A stretch of 64,000 nucleotides of DNA, taken from the NCBI RefSeq assembly GCF_021608135.1, contig NZ_JAKIHL010000010.1:1-64000 (forward strand), in the 5' to 3' direction. Position numbers and translations under genes: made by a program. The notes under the pieces are model-generated. The model had not been told where the DNA came from, did not search any database, and saw nothing but the letters and a program-made list of their open reading frames with translations. How positions within the stretch are numbered: position 1 is the stretch's first letter; the number at the start of each line of letters is the position of its first letter. Shown here piece by piece: positions 51,353-61,029 of this stretch. The DNA is from Microaerobacter geothermalis. Lineage in GTDB: Bacteria; Bacillota; Bacilli; DSM-22679.

Positions 51353-52282
51353 GTGTTTAAGCATATAACCGTTCTTAAAGAAGAAGCAGTAAAAGGATTG
51401 TCCATCCGGCCTAATGGTGTGTATGTCGATTGTACTTTGGGCGGGGCCGGGCATAGTTTAGCCATCGCTTCAAAGTTAACAACAGGACGTTTGATTGCCA
51501 TTGACCAGGATGAATCGGCTTTGTCAGCGGCAAAAGAAAGGCTTTCTCCGCATATGGACAAAGTAACCCTGATAAAAAGCAACTTTCGCAATATCAAACA
51601 GGTGATTCAATCATTGGGAATGACTGAAATAAATGGAGTTATCTTTGATTTGGGAGTTTCTTCTCCACAATTGGATGTGGAGGAACGGGGTTTCAGCTAC
51701 AATGCAGATGCTCCTTTGGATATGAGAATGGACCAAAGTTCCCCTTTAACCGCTTTTGATGTGGTGAATGCTTGGGATGAAAAACAACTTGCAGATGTGA
51801 TCTTTCAATATGGCGAAGAAAAATTTTCGAGAAGAATTGCCAAAAACATCGTAACCAAAAGGGTAGAATCGCCGATATATACAACCGGTCAATTGGTGGA
51901 AATCATTAAAGATTCGATCCCCGCTCCCGCAAGAAGATCAGGACCGCATCCGGCCAAGAGGACATTTCAGGCCATTCGCATTGCCGTGAACGATGAGTTA
52001 AGAGCATTTGAAGAAGCATTACAGGGTGCGATTTCACTATTGGCAAAAGGCGGAAGGGTCGCGGTCATTACTTTTCACTCCCTTGAAGATCGAATTTGCA
52101 AACAGATTTTTCAGGGGAAATCACAGGGATGCACCTGTCCACCTGATTTTCCCCAATGTGTTTGTAATCACCGTCCGGAATTAAAGGTCATTACGAAAAA
52201 ACCGATTTTGCCAAGTGTTAAGGAATTGGAAATGAATCCCCGTTCACGCTCAGCCAAATTACGCATTGCCGAAAAACTATAA
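51353..52282 (+). CDS. rsmH: 16S rRNA (cytosine1402-N4)-methyltransferase
   Basis: A 309-residue methyltransferase of the RsmH family, methylating N4 of C1402 in 16S rRNA. SAM-binding GGAGHS in [22 protein letters not shown], the [17 protein letters not shown] block and PKSP-like R-rich loop are present. GTG at 51353 with AGGGAGTG upstream. It follows mraZ in the same transcript. Confidence 0.95.
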   Translation: MFKHITVLKEEAVKGLSIRPNGVYVDCTLGGAGHSLAIASKLTTGRLIAIDQDESALSAAKERLSPHMDKVTLIKSNFRNIKQVIQSLGMTEINGVIFDLGVSSPQLDVEERGFSYNADAPLDMRMDQSSPLTAFDVVNAWDEKQLADVIFQYGEEKFSRRIAKNIVTKRVESPIYTTGQLVEIIKDSIPAPARRSGPHPAKRTFQAIRIAVNDELRAFEEALQGAISLLAKGGRVAVITFHSLEDRICKQIFQGKSQGCTCPPDFPQCVCNHRPELKVITKKPILPSVKELEMNPRSRSAKLRIAEKL

Positions 52283-52331
52283 GGGCCTGTAGAACATCCT
52301 CTATATAATATCTCATTTGGGAGTGTTAACT

Positions 52332-52694
52332 ATGAATTATTACTCGCATCAAGGAAATCTAGCAGTTGTTCAAGGGAAAAAACGGAAAAGCAGAGCTGAG
52401 AAAAGAAGGGTGACCATCATCCGGTCTGTCCCCGTTGGCGAAAAACTTTTATACCTCATGATGGTCATTCTCTTTGTCATTGTTTCCGGTATGGTTTTGT
52501 CAAGGTATTCCCAGATCGCCGAATTAAATTATCAGATACAAGAAACAAAGAAACAAATTTCAGCGGTAAACGAAGAGATCGCTAATTTGCAGTTAAAGGT
52601 AGCTGCACTTAACTCCCCGGAAAGGATATTGGAGATTGCCGAAAAAAAAGGAATGACCCAATCAACTCAGGTGAAGATCATCGGTCATCCATAG
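52332..52694 (+). CDS. ftsL: cell division protein FtsL
   Basis: A 120-residue bitopic membrane protein. The basic N-terminus (KKRKSRAEKRR) is cytoplasmic, one helix (YLMMVILFVIVSGMVL) crosses the membrane, and the outer part is a coiled coil (QETKKQISAVNEEIANL). It recruits divisome proteins with DivIC and PBP2B. Position between rsmH and pbpB confirms the call. Confidence 0.9.
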   Translation: MNYYSHQGNLAVVQGKKRKSRAEKRRVTIIRSVPVGEKLLYLMMVILFVIVSGMVLSRYSQIAELNYQIQETKKQISAVNEEIANLQLKVAALNSPERILEIAEKKGMTQSTQVKIIGHP

Positions 52695-52744
52695 AAGGAT
52701 TTGCCGATATATAGGGATAACAAGCGGGTTAAGGGGAGAAAGAC

Positions 52745-54874
52745 ATGTCATACAGACAACATGTTAAGATAAAAAGCATTCTTATTGGGATATTATATAC
52801 TGTTTTATTTTTAATTATTTTGACAAGGTTATTTTGGCTTCAATCGGTAAACGCGGAATTGTTGACGCAAAAGGCTCAGGAAATGTGGAAAAGAAATGCG
52901 GTTATTGAGCCCAAAAGGGGGATTATCTATGATCGGAATGGAAGTGAATTAGCGCAAAATTCAAAAGCTTATACGGTGGTTGCCACCATAAGCAAAAAAG
53001 ATCCGGAAAGGGTTAAAAACCCCCTAGAAGCTGCACGGAAGTTGGCACCTATCCTAAACATGTCTGAGGAAAAATTGCTCAAATTGTTAACCAGGGAAGA
53101 CTTATATCAAGTGGAGCTTCGGCCAGGCGGATGGAAAATTGACAAGGAGACGGCTCAGAAAGTTGAAGCTCTAAACATAGAGGGAATATCTTTCATAGAG
53201 TCAAACAAAAGATATTACCCCAACCGTAATTTTGCTTCCCATGTACTGGGATATGTTAATCTTGATGGGAAAGCTGTGAGTGGCATTGAGAATTTGTTTG
53301 ATAAAGAATTAAGGGGCATTCCCGGAAGATACAAATTTATTAAAGATGCAAAAGGATATGAATTGCCTGAGGGAGTGGAGGATATTCAACCTGCTGTAGA
53401 CGGCAAAAATATTTTCCTCACCATTGATCAAAGAATTCAGCAGTATGCGGAACAGGCGTTAGACGAGGCGGAAATGAATTTTAAGCCAAAAAGAATGTCG
53501 GTGATAGTTGCAAACCCGAAAACGGGAGAAATTTTGGCTTTAGCTAACAGACCAGATTTTGATCCCAATGAGTACTGGAACTTTGGAGGGGACTACGAAA
53601 AATTTAATAATTTTGCGGTTAGCAGTGTGTTTGAACCGGGTTCAACCTTCAAAATTATTACGTTGGCGGCAGCCATTGAGGAGGGAGAATTTAATCCTGA
53701 TGAGAAATATCAGTCTGGCCGATTAAAAGTTCCCGGAGCGATCATCCCTGATCACAATAATGGAAAGGGATGGGGGAAAATTACCTTTCTCGAAGCTGTT
53801 CAGCGTTCCAGTAACGTCGGATTTGCCATACTGGGTTACGAGAAATTAAAGAAAGAACGTTTATTTTCTTACATTGATAAATTTGGATTCGGCAAAAAAA
53901 CAAATATTCAATTGGAGAATGAAGTTCCTGGTCTTGTCAAGGATATAAGCCAAGCGTATCCTGCTGATGTGGCCAATATTTCTTTCGGTCAAGGAATAGG
54001 AATCACGGCAATCCAACAGGTGGCGGCGGTATCGGCGGTAGCCAATGGAGGTAAGTGGATACAGCCTACCATTATAAAAAAGATAGAGGATCCCAATACC
54101 GGAGAAGAAACAGAAGTGAAGCCGAAGGTGAATCGTCAGATCATTTCTCCATCTACTGCCAAACAGGTGACAGAAATTTTAGAGACGGTTGTGACCCAAG
54201 GAACGGGTCAAAAGTACTATATTGAAGGTTATGATGTCGTAGGAAAAACAGGAACAGCCCAAAAAATTGGAAAAGATGGAAAATACAAACAGGATCAATA
54301 CATTTTTTCATTTATCGGTTATGCTCCAAAAGATGATCCCCAGCTGCTCGTTTATGTAGTGGTAGATGAACCGGATGTTGAATATTACCAAGGTGCGGAT
54401 GTGGTTGCCCCCATCTTTAAAAGCGTTATGAGAAATAGTCTGCAATATTTAGGTATTTCTCCCAAAGTAGTGGAGAAAGAAACACCTGAAGAAAAAATCA
54501 TCAGCATTCCGCAATTGGAGGGTAAACCTCTATTGGTTGCCCAGCAAAAACTGATCGAGTTAAACTTGGTTCCTACAATTTTGGGCGGGGGTAATCAGGT
54601 GTTAAAGCAGATCCCCCAATCAGGGTCTCAAATTGTTGAGAACTCCCCAATATATCTTTTGACGGAGGAATTAGAGAAAATGGCAGTACCTGATTTCACG
54701 GGCAAATCCCTCAGGGAGGTTTATCAATTGACGCAAATTCTTCAGCTTAAGCCACTCATTGAAGGGAATGGATATGTGGTTGAACAGAGTCCGTCACCAG
54801 GGACCCCCTTGGTGAACAACTTAATGATTACATTAAAAATGGCTCCAAAAGGAATTTCGCCGGAGCAAGAGTAA
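52745..54874 (+). CDS. pbpB: penicillin-binding protein 2B (division transpeptidase)
   Basis: A 709-residue class B PBP. The N-terminal helix (IKSILIGILYTVLFLIILTRL) anchors it, and the PBP dimer domain follows. The transpeptidase has FEPGSTFKI (active serine near residue 301), an SSN triad and GKTGTAQ. Two PASTA domains lie at the C-terminus (from about 580). It cross-links septal peptidoglycan with FtsW and FtsL. Confidence 0.95.
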   Translation: MSYRQHVKIKSILIGILYTVLFLIILTRLFWLQSVNAELLTQKAQEMWKRNAVIEPKRGIIYDRNGSELAQNSKAYTVVATISKKDPERVKNPLEAARKLAPILNMSEEKLLKLLTREDLYQVELRPGGWKIDKETAQKVEALNIEGISFIESNKRYYPNRNFASHVLGYVNLDGKAVSGIENLFDKELRGIPGRYKFIKDAKGYELPEGVEDIQPAVDGKNIFLTIDQRIQQYAEQALDEAEMNFKPKRMSVIVANPKTGEILALANRPDFDPNEYWNFGGDYEKFNNFAVSSVFEPGSTFKIITLAAAIEEGEFNPDEKYQSGRLKVPGAIIPDHNNGKGWGKITFLEAVQRSSNVGFAILGYEKLKKERLFSYIDKFGFGKKTNIQLENEVPGLVKDISQAYPADVANISFGQGIGITAIQQVAAVSAVANGGKWIQPTIIKKIEDPNTGEETEVKPKVNRQIISPSTAKQVTEILETVVTQGTGQKYYIEGYDVVGKTGTAQKIGKDGKYKQDQYIFSFIGYAPKDDPQLLVYVVVDEPDVEYYQGADVVAPIFKSVMRNSLQYLGISPKVVEKETPEEKIISIPQLEGKPLLVAQQKLIELNLVPTILGGGNQVLKQIPQSGSQIVENSPIYLLTEELEKMAVPDFTGKSLREVYQLTQILQLKPLIEGNGYVVEQSPSPGTPLVNNLMITLKMAPKGISPEQE

Positions 54875-54938
54875 TCGAACTAACGGAGCTCACAAGGCTG
54901 TCCTTAGTAAATGCAGTAGTTCCATCCATCTATAGATG
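54875..54938 (+). repeat. dispersed repeat, copy J (partial)
   Basis: AAGGCTGTCCTTAGTAAATG is the tail block, followed by TAGTTCCATCCATCTATAGA at the right end. It lies between pbpB and spoVD. Confidence 0.65.
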
Positions 54939-55026
54939 TCGGTGCTTGTTCTATTTCCCCTTTGTCTCGAATAGGGTAAAAAGGAGACGGGTTGTTTTTG
55001 ATTACGTTGAGATAAGGGGGGGGTCG

Positions 55027-56952
55027 ATGGTGTGGGTCTCCAATGTAACCCTAAGGAAACGCATATTTTATGTGTTAATTGGAGGCATGCTATTATTTCT
55101 CATACTCATCGGAAGGCTCGGCTATATACAATTGGTGAAAGGGCAGTGGTTATTAAACAAAGCAGAAGACTTATGGACCCGTGATATTCCCTTTGAAGGC
55201 ATCAGGGGTAAAATTTATGATCGAAATGGGGAACTGCTGGCTTATAATATTAGTGCGCCGTCAGTCATGGCTGTACCGGCTCAGATTAAGGATCCGGCTA
55301 ATACCGCCCGTCAGTTAGCCGGAGTATTAAACATGAGTGAAGAAAAGGTTTATCGGCTGATTACCAAGAGGGAATTAATGGTCAGAATTGCTCCAGAGGG
55401 AAGAAAGATTTCTGAAGAAAAAGCAAAGGAAGTTGCCCAACTGAGATTACCCGGCATTGTCATCAGCCAGGAAAACAAGAGGTATTACCCCAACGGGGCA
55501 TTTGCTTCCCATGTATTGGGATTTACCGGCATAGATAATCAGGGATTGACTGGAATCGAAAAAGTATATGATGAACGGTTAAAAGGGAAAAAAGGCTCTG
55601 TTTCCTTTTTTTCCGATGCCAAAGGAAAAGAGATGCCCGATCAAAAAGAGAGATATTCTCCTCCAAAGGAAGGAGATAGTTTATTCCTTACCATCGACCG
55701 CACCATTCAATTCATTTTGGAACGTGAATTGGAACAGGCCATGTTAACTTATCGAGCCGATAATGCCTTGGCTATCGCGATGGACCCAAACACCGGAGAA
55801 ATATTGGGAATGGCCAGTATGCCGGAGTATGATCCTGCCCGTTATCAAGAGTACCCCAGTCAAATATTTAATCGGAATCTTCCTATTTGGAAGACCTATG
55901 AACCGGGATCTACTTTTAAAATCATCACTCTTGCCGCAGCTCTTGAAGAAAAGATGGTCGATTTGGAGAAGGATACATTTTTTGACCCCGGATATGCCAA
56001 AGTGGCCGGGGCTACATTGAGATGTTGGAAAAAAGGGGGACACGGTTCCCAAACCTACTTGGAGGTGGTCGAGAATTCGTGTAACCCTGGTTTCGTTGCC
56101 CTAGGACAAAAGGTAGGAGAAAAAAAGCTTTTTCAATATATCCGCAACTTTGGATTTGGTCAAAAAACAGGGATTGATCTGAACGGGGAGTCCACTGGGA
56201 TTTTATTTAAGCCTGAGAGAATTGGTCCTGTCGAACTGGCAACGACGTCTTTTGGTCAAGGGGTGGCGGTAACACCAATCCAGCAAGTGGCGGCAGTCTC
56301 TGCAGCGATCAATGGAGGGAAATTGTTTCAACCTTATATTGCAAAAGAATGGCATGATCCAAAGACCGATGAAGTTCTTGCAATGAATAACCCTAAACTG
56401 ATTCGTCAGGTCATATCTCCAGAAACATCGTCTCAGGTAAGGAAGGCCCTGGAAAGTGTGGTTGCCAAGGGAACAGGATATCGTGCTTATATTGACGGAT
56501 ACCGTTTGGGCGGAAAAACAGGGACTGCCCAAAAACCTGCCCCTGGAGGAGGTTACTTAAGCAATGAGCATATTGTTTCTTTCATCGGATTTGCCCCGGC
56601 AGACGATCCCAAAGTTGTAATTTATGCAGCCGTGGATAACCCGAAAGGAATCCAATTTGGTGGTGTGGTGGCGGCACCTATCGTTAGAAACATGATGGTT
56701 GATGTCTTGCAATATCTGGATGTTCAACCCAGAAAGGAACAAATTCCAAAGGAATACCGTTATGGCGAAATTCCATTGGTTGAGGTTCCTGATCTCAGGG
56801 GGGTTCCTGTTCATAAGCTTCAAGAAAGCTATTTCACATTTAGAATTGATACAAGCGGCAGCGGAAATACCATACTCTATCAATCACCTCAACCGGGAAC
56901 AAAAGTAGAGAGGGGATCAACCATCCGGATTTATTTGGGTGACAAAAAATAA
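55027..56952 (+). CDS. spoVD: sporulation PBP SpoVD
   Basis: A 641-residue class B PBP. It has one anchor helix, a dimer domain, and a transpeptidase domain with YEPGSTFKI (serine near residue 295), SCN and GKTGTAQ. One PASTA domain closes it. SpoVD makes spore cortex peptidoglycan with SpoVE. Start at 55027, with GGGGGGG just upstream, gives a length like the B. subtilis protein. The pair pbpB-spoVD is the usual tandem in spore formers. Confidence 0.92.
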   Translation: MVWVSNVTLRKRIFYVLIGGMLLFLILIGRLGYIQLVKGQWLLNKAEDLWTRDIPFEGIRGKIYDRNGELLAYNISAPSVMAVPAQIKDPANTARQLAGVLNMSEEKVYRLITKRELMVRIAPEGRKISEEKAKEVAQLRLPGIVISQENKRYYPNGAFASHVLGFTGIDNQGLTGIEKVYDERLKGKKGSVSFFSDAKGKEMPDQKERYSPPKEGDSLFLTIDRTIQFILERELEQAMLTYRADNALAIAMDPNTGEILGMASMPEYDPARYQEYPSQIFNRNLPIWKTYEPGSTFKIITLAAALEEKMVDLEKDTFFDPGYAKVAGATLRCWKKGGHGSQTYLEVVENSCNPGFVALGQKVGEKKLFQYIRNFGFGQKTGIDLNGESTGILFKPERIGPVELATTSFGQGVAVTPIQQVAAVSAAINGGKLFQPYIAKEWHDPKTDEVLAMNNPKLIRQVISPETSSQVRKALESVVAKGTGYRAYIDGYRLGGKTGTAQKPAPGGGYLSNEHIVSFIGFAPADDPKVVIYAAVDNPKGIQFGGVVAAPIVRNMMVDVLQYLDVQPRKEQIPKEYRYGEIPLVEVPDLRGVPVHKLQESYFTFRIDTSGSGNTILYQSPQPGTKVERGSTIRIYLGDKK

Positions 56953-56988
56953 AAAGGTGTATAAAATAATAGATGGGCCAATGGCTGG

Positions 56989-57014
56989 GCACAGGTCGTG
57001 TCAATGTCGACAAT
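56989..57014 (+). repeat. second copy of IS200/IS605-like fragment
   Basis: GCACAGGTCGTGTCAATGTCGACAAT (written in two parts, GCACAGGTCGTGTC and AATGTCGACAAT) matches the reverse complement of 34763-34788 with three differences. It is probably a remnant of the same element. Confidence 0.4.
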
Positions 57015-57052
57015 TTATACTTGTGCTTTTCGCCACTTTACCCTGACTAAAC

Positions 57053-57109
57053 AGATGGAACTAAACTTACATGACCCGAAGGATCATGAGCGTTTAGTTC
57101 TATTCTTAG
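57053..57109 (-). repeat. dispersed repeat, copy K (partial)
   Basis: GATGGAACTAAACTTACATG, then ACCCGAAGGATCATG (a changed TGACCC hairpin) and GTTTAGTTC. It fills the spoVD-murE gap together with the 56.99 kb fragment. Confidence 0.6.
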
Positions 57110-57198
57110 TAAAGTAGTCCTCAGGTCATGAAGTGATTAAAAGTGAAACGAATGATTGCACGTCAGAATGTTGATTCGAGGGAAACGGGGTGGATACC

Positions 57199-58680
57199 GT
57201 GAAGTTAATGGATTTAGTGAAACATTTGTTTATCAAAGAAATCGTTCATGACAATGAAATAGAGATTACAGGTTTGGCAGTAGATTCCCGAAAGGTAAAA
57301 GAGGGAGATTTATTTATATGTATCCCTGGTTTTAAAACGGATGGACATCAGTTTGCTCATCAGGCGGTATCTTTAGGGGCAAAAGCTCTTATGGTAGAAA
57401 GAATCCTGGATGTGCCAGTGACACAGATCATTGTACCGGATGTCAGAAGGGCGATGGCTATTGTTGCCGATACTTTTTTTGGTCAGCCTACCCACCATTT
57501 GGATTTGATTGGAGTAACCGGAACCAATGGGAAAACGACGGTTACCTATTTACTGGAAGCTATCTTCAGAGAGTATGGCAAAAAAACTGGCCTGATTGGG
57601 ACAATTCATATGAAAATCGGAGATGAAACAGAAGAGGTGAAAAATACCACTCCTGATGTTTTTGAACTTCAGCATAGCTTCCGCAGAATGGTTGATGCAG
57701 GTGTAGAATATGCCATGATGGAAGTATCCTCCCATGCCCTGGAAATGGGAAGGGTTAGGGGGTGCCGCTACAAAACAGCAATTTTTACGAACCTCACTCA
57801 AGATCACTTGGATTATCATGGAACTATGGAGCAGTATAAACAGGCAAAGGGACTTCTCTTTAGCCAATTGGGAAATACATATCATTGGGATTCTCCTTCC
57901 TTCGCGATACTGAATCAAGATGATGAGGCAAGTTTATGCTATGCCAAAATGACTTCTGCCCAAGTTGTATCCTACGGCATAAAAAATAAGGCAGACGTAA
58001 TGGCCACCGATCTTAAGATTTCCTCAACGGGAACTTCCTTCACAGTGAAGACGCCTGCCGGAGAAATTCCCCTGAAAATAAAGTTGATTGGAATGTTTAG
58101 TATTTATAATTCCCTGGCCGCCATTTCCGCTGCTGTTGTTGAAAATGTACCTTTACCCGTGATTCAGTCAGCCCTTGAAAAGGTGCCTGGGGTGAACGGA
58201 CGTTTTGAAAAGGTAGATGAAGGGCAGGATTTTACCGTGATTGTAGATTACGCCCATACTCCAGACAGTTTAGAAAATGTATTAAAGACCATTCGGGATT
58301 TTGCAACAGGCAAAGTATATTGTGTAGTCGGCTGTGGAGGTGATCGGGATAAAACCAAGCGTCCGATTATGGCTTCCATTGCTGCCAAGTATTCAAATGT
58401 TGCCGTTATCACATCTGATAATCCACGATCAGAAGAACCCCAGGCAATTATTGATGATATGGTTCAGGGTTTGAAAGAAAGGAATATTCCGCGAAATAAG
58501 TATGTGACGATGGTAGACCGAAAACAGGCGATTCAATATGCCATCAATGAGGCTCAAAAGGATGATGTGATATTAATTGCTGGTAAAGGACATGAAACAT
58601 ACCAGATTATTAAAGGAGAAGTTCTGCCCTTTGATGATCGTCTGGTTGCAAAAGAGGCAATAAGGAGCAAAAAGAAGTGA
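57199..58680 (+). CDS. murE: UDP-MurNAc-tripeptide synthetase
   Basis: A 493-residue Mur ligase adding the third residue to UDP-MurNAc-L-Ala-D-Glu. VTGTNGKTTVTYLLEA is the ATP loop (near residue 109), and DNPRSEEP is the diaminopimelate-recognition motif, which indicates meso-DAP rather than lysine. HTPDSLENVL is the further ligase signature. GTG at 57199 follows GGGGTGG, preferred to the GTG at 57190. Confidence 0.93.
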   Translation: MKLMDLVKHLFIKEIVHDNEIEITGLAVDSRKVKEGDLFICIPGFKTDGHQFAHQAVSLGAKALMVERILDVPVTQIIVPDVRRAMAIVADTFFGQPTHHLDLIGVTGTNGKTTVTYLLEAIFREYGKKTGLIGTIHMKIGDETEEVKNTTPDVFELQHSFRRMVDAGVEYAMMEVSSHALEMGRVRGCRYKTAIFTNLTQDHLDYHGTMEQYKQAKGLLFSQLGNTYHWDSPSFAILNQDDEASLCYAKMTSAQVVSYGIKNKADVMATDLKISSTGTSFTVKTPAGEIPLKIKLIGMFSIYNSLAAISAAVVENVPLPVIQSALEKVPGVNGRFEKVDEGQDFTVIVDYAHTPDSLENVLKTIRDFATGKVYCVVGCGGDRDKTKRPIMASIAAKYSNVAVITSDNPRSEEPQAIIDDMVQGLKERNIPRNKYVTMVDRKQAIQYAINEAQKDDVILIAGKGHETYQIIKGEVLPFDDRLVAKEAIRSKKK

Positions 58681-60044
58681 GAATGAGCGTCAAGGAGATC
58701 GTTCAAGCAACCTATGGGAAATGGTTGGGCGAACGGGATCTATTAACAGTTCCGGTTATCGGTGTGACGACGGATAGCAGAAAAATCACTTCCGGCAATT
58801 TGTTTGTCCCCTTGATTGGAGATCAATTTGATGGACATCAATTTGTACAACAGGCGCTGGAACAGGGGGCGGCTCTGTCCCTTTGGCAGGAGAATCATCT
58901 CCCCCCTCCAACAGGCCCTGTTATACTGGTCAAAGATACACTGTCTGCTCTTCAATCATTGGCGTCTTATTATCGAAAAAAAATTGGGATTCCAATCGTT
59001 GCAGTTACGGGAAGCAACGGAAAAACCACAGTGAAAGACTTGATTGCTTCTGTTTTGTCTGTCAGATACAAGGTATATGAGACGAAGGGAAACCTGAATA
59101 ACCACATCGGACTCCCGTTAACGTTATTGTCCATTCCATCAGATACCGAAATTGGCGTAGTGGAAATGGGAATGAATCATTTTGGAGAAATCTCTCTCCT
59201 ATCAAAGATTGCCAACCCTGATATTGCAGTGATTACCAATATTGGAGAGTCTCACATACAATTTTTAGGTTCAAGGGAAGGGATTTCCAGGGCCAAGTTA
59301 GAAATATTAGATGGATTAAAGTCTGACGGTTATCTTATTATAGATGGAGATGAACCTTTGCTTACTTCAAAAATTGGAGAGATAGCCGCTCATGTGGTTC
59401 GGTGCGGATTTGACCTTCAGAATGACTTTGCCATTTTTTCTTACAAGTTAAAAGGTTTAAGAGGAATGGAATTTTTCATAAAAGGGGAAGGCAATTCATT
59501 CACGACTAATTTAATAGGGAAACACCATTTAAAAAATCTTTTGTATACCATTGCCGTTGCGAAATTATTCGGCCTTTCCAGTAAGGAGATTAAAAAGGGT
59601 TTACAAAATCCCCAAATGACAAAAATGAGAATGGAAGTGATACAGGGAAAAAATCAAATAGAAATCGTCAATGATGCCTATAATGCAAGCCCCACTTCCG
59701 TTAAAGCGGCTGTTTCCTTTCTATCGGCATTGGAAGGAAGACAGCGGGTTCTTGTTTTGGGGGACATGCTTGAATTGGGTGACGAAGAGAATGCTTGGCA
59801 TTACGAAGTCGGAAATTTTATTTCATCTCAAAATATTGATATATTAGTCACATATGGACCCCGGTCCCGGTACATTCATCAGGGGGCCATAGAGTCGGGT
59901 TTTTCCAGTGAACGGGCCTATCATTTTTTAAATAAAGAGGAATTGATTTCAACCCTTATCCCTCTTTTGACAAGGGATGCTGTCATTGTTGTGAAGGCAT
60001 CAAGGGGAATGGCGTTGGAAACGATTATTGAACATTTGTTGTAG
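58677..60044 (+). CDS. murF: UDP-MurNAc-pentapeptide synthetase
   Basis: A 455-residue Mur ligase that adds D-Ala-D-Ala. [18 protein letters not shown] (near residue 110), [10 protein letters not shown] and [14 protein letters not shown] are family blocks. The start overlaps the murE stop by 4 bases (GTGA), AAGGAG lies 9 bases before the GTG; an ATG two codons later is possible. Confidence 0.93.
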   Translation: MRMSVKEIVQATYGKWLGERDLLTVPVIGVTTDSRKITSGNLFVPLIGDQFDGHQFVQQALEQGAALSLWQENHLPPPTGPVILVKDTLSALQSLASYYRKKIGIPIVAVTGSNGKTTVKDLIASVLSVRYKVYETKGNLNNHIGLPLTLLSIPSDTEIGVVEMGMNHFGEISLLSKIANPDIAVITNIGESHIQFLGSREGISRAKLEILDGLKSDGYLIIDGDEPLLTSKIGEIAAHVVRCGFDLQNDFAIFSYKLKGLRGMEFFIKGEGNSFTTNLIGKHHLKNLLYTIAVAKLFGLSSKEIKKGLQNPQMTKMRMEVIQGKNQIEIVNDAYNASPTSVKAAVSFLSALEGRQRVLVLGDMLELGDEENAWHYEVGNFISSQNIDILVTYGPRSRYIHQGAIESGFSSERAYHFLNKEELISTLIPLLTRDAVIVVKASRGMALETIIEHLL

Positions 60045-60066
60045 ACCAGAAGGAGGGCGGAACAGG

Positions 60067-61029
60067 TTGTTTACTAGAATTTTGCTTTTTTCCTTAGGTG
60101 CTGCTTTCATCTTAGCAGTTCTTTTAGGCCCTCTTTTCATTCCAGTGTTGCGACGTTTGAAATTTGGCCAAAGCATTCGTGAAGAAGGACCTAAAAATCA
60201 TATGAAAAAATCTGGTACTCCTACCATGGGAGGTACCATTATTTTATTGGCCATTTCCTTTACGGTATTAAAATTTGCCAATCAAACAACAGATCTTTTT
60301 TTGCTGATATTTGTCACATTGGGATATGGACTCCTCGGATTCCTTGATGATTTTATCAAGGTTGTAATGAAGAGAAATCTGGGACTTACGGCTAAACAAA
60401 AACTGTTTGGCCAGCTTTTGGTTGCCGGAGCCTTTTATTATTTTTTGATGGTGACCGGACATTCCACCGTGGTCTATTTACCCGGTGAAAACGTAGGAAT
60501 AGACATCGGATGGTTATATCTTCCATTGGTGATCCTGATCATCTTGGGAACATCTAATGCAGTCAATTTAACGGATGGGTTAGACGGTTTGTTAGCTGGT
60601 ACCAGTGCCATTGCTTTTGGAGCTTACGCCATTATTGCATCGGTCATGACCCAGCCCAATTTGGCCATTTTTAGTGCTGCGGTGGTAGGGGCGGTCATGG
60701 GATTTCTCGTGTATAATGCCCACCCGGCAAAGGTGTTTATGGGTGACACCGGTTCCCTTGCGCTAGGAGGGGCGTTGGGAGCCCTAGCGATTTTAACGAA
60801 GACAGAGCTTCTTTTGATCATCATCGGCGGAGTCTTTGTCATTGAAACGTTGAGTGTTCTAATTCAAGTGATTTCGTTTAAAACCAGAGGAAAACGGATT
60901 TTCCGTATGAGCCCAATCCATCACCATTTTGAACTGGGCGGATGGTCTGAATGGAAGGTGGTTGTTTCATTTTGGCTAGCAGGCCTAGTATTTGCCGGAA
61001 TTGGCGTGTATATTGAGGTGTTGATGTGA
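60067..61029 (+). CDS. mraY: phospho-MurNAc-pentapeptide translocase
   Basis: A 320-residue integral membrane enzyme with about ten helices that makes lipid I on undecaprenyl phosphate. [41 protein letters not shown] and the [11 protein letters not shown] loop contain the conserved aspartates, and HHHFELGGW ends the last loop. The TTG at 60067 has AAGGAGGG 9 bases upstream. Confidence 0.93.
   Translation: MFTRILLFSLGAAFILAVLLGPLFIPVLRRLKFGQSIREEGPKNHMKKSGTPTMGGTIILLAISFTVLKFANQTTDLFLLIFVTLGYGLLGFLDDFIKVVMKRNLGLTAKQKLFGQLLVAGAFYYFLMVTGHSTVVYLPGENVGIDIGWLYLPLVILIILGTSNAVNLTDGLDGLLAGTSAIAFGAYAIIASVMTQPNLAIFSAAVVGAVMGFLVYNAHPAKVFMGDTGSLALGGALGALAILTKTELLLIIIGGVFVIETLSVLIQVISFKTRGKRIFRMSPIHHHFELGGWSEWKVVVSFWLAGLVFAGIGVYIEVLM

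Noticed and set aside
55744-56052. Long minus-strand open frames within spoVD, murE and other dcw genes
   Set aside because: They are antisense shadows of strongly conserved genes, without start signals.
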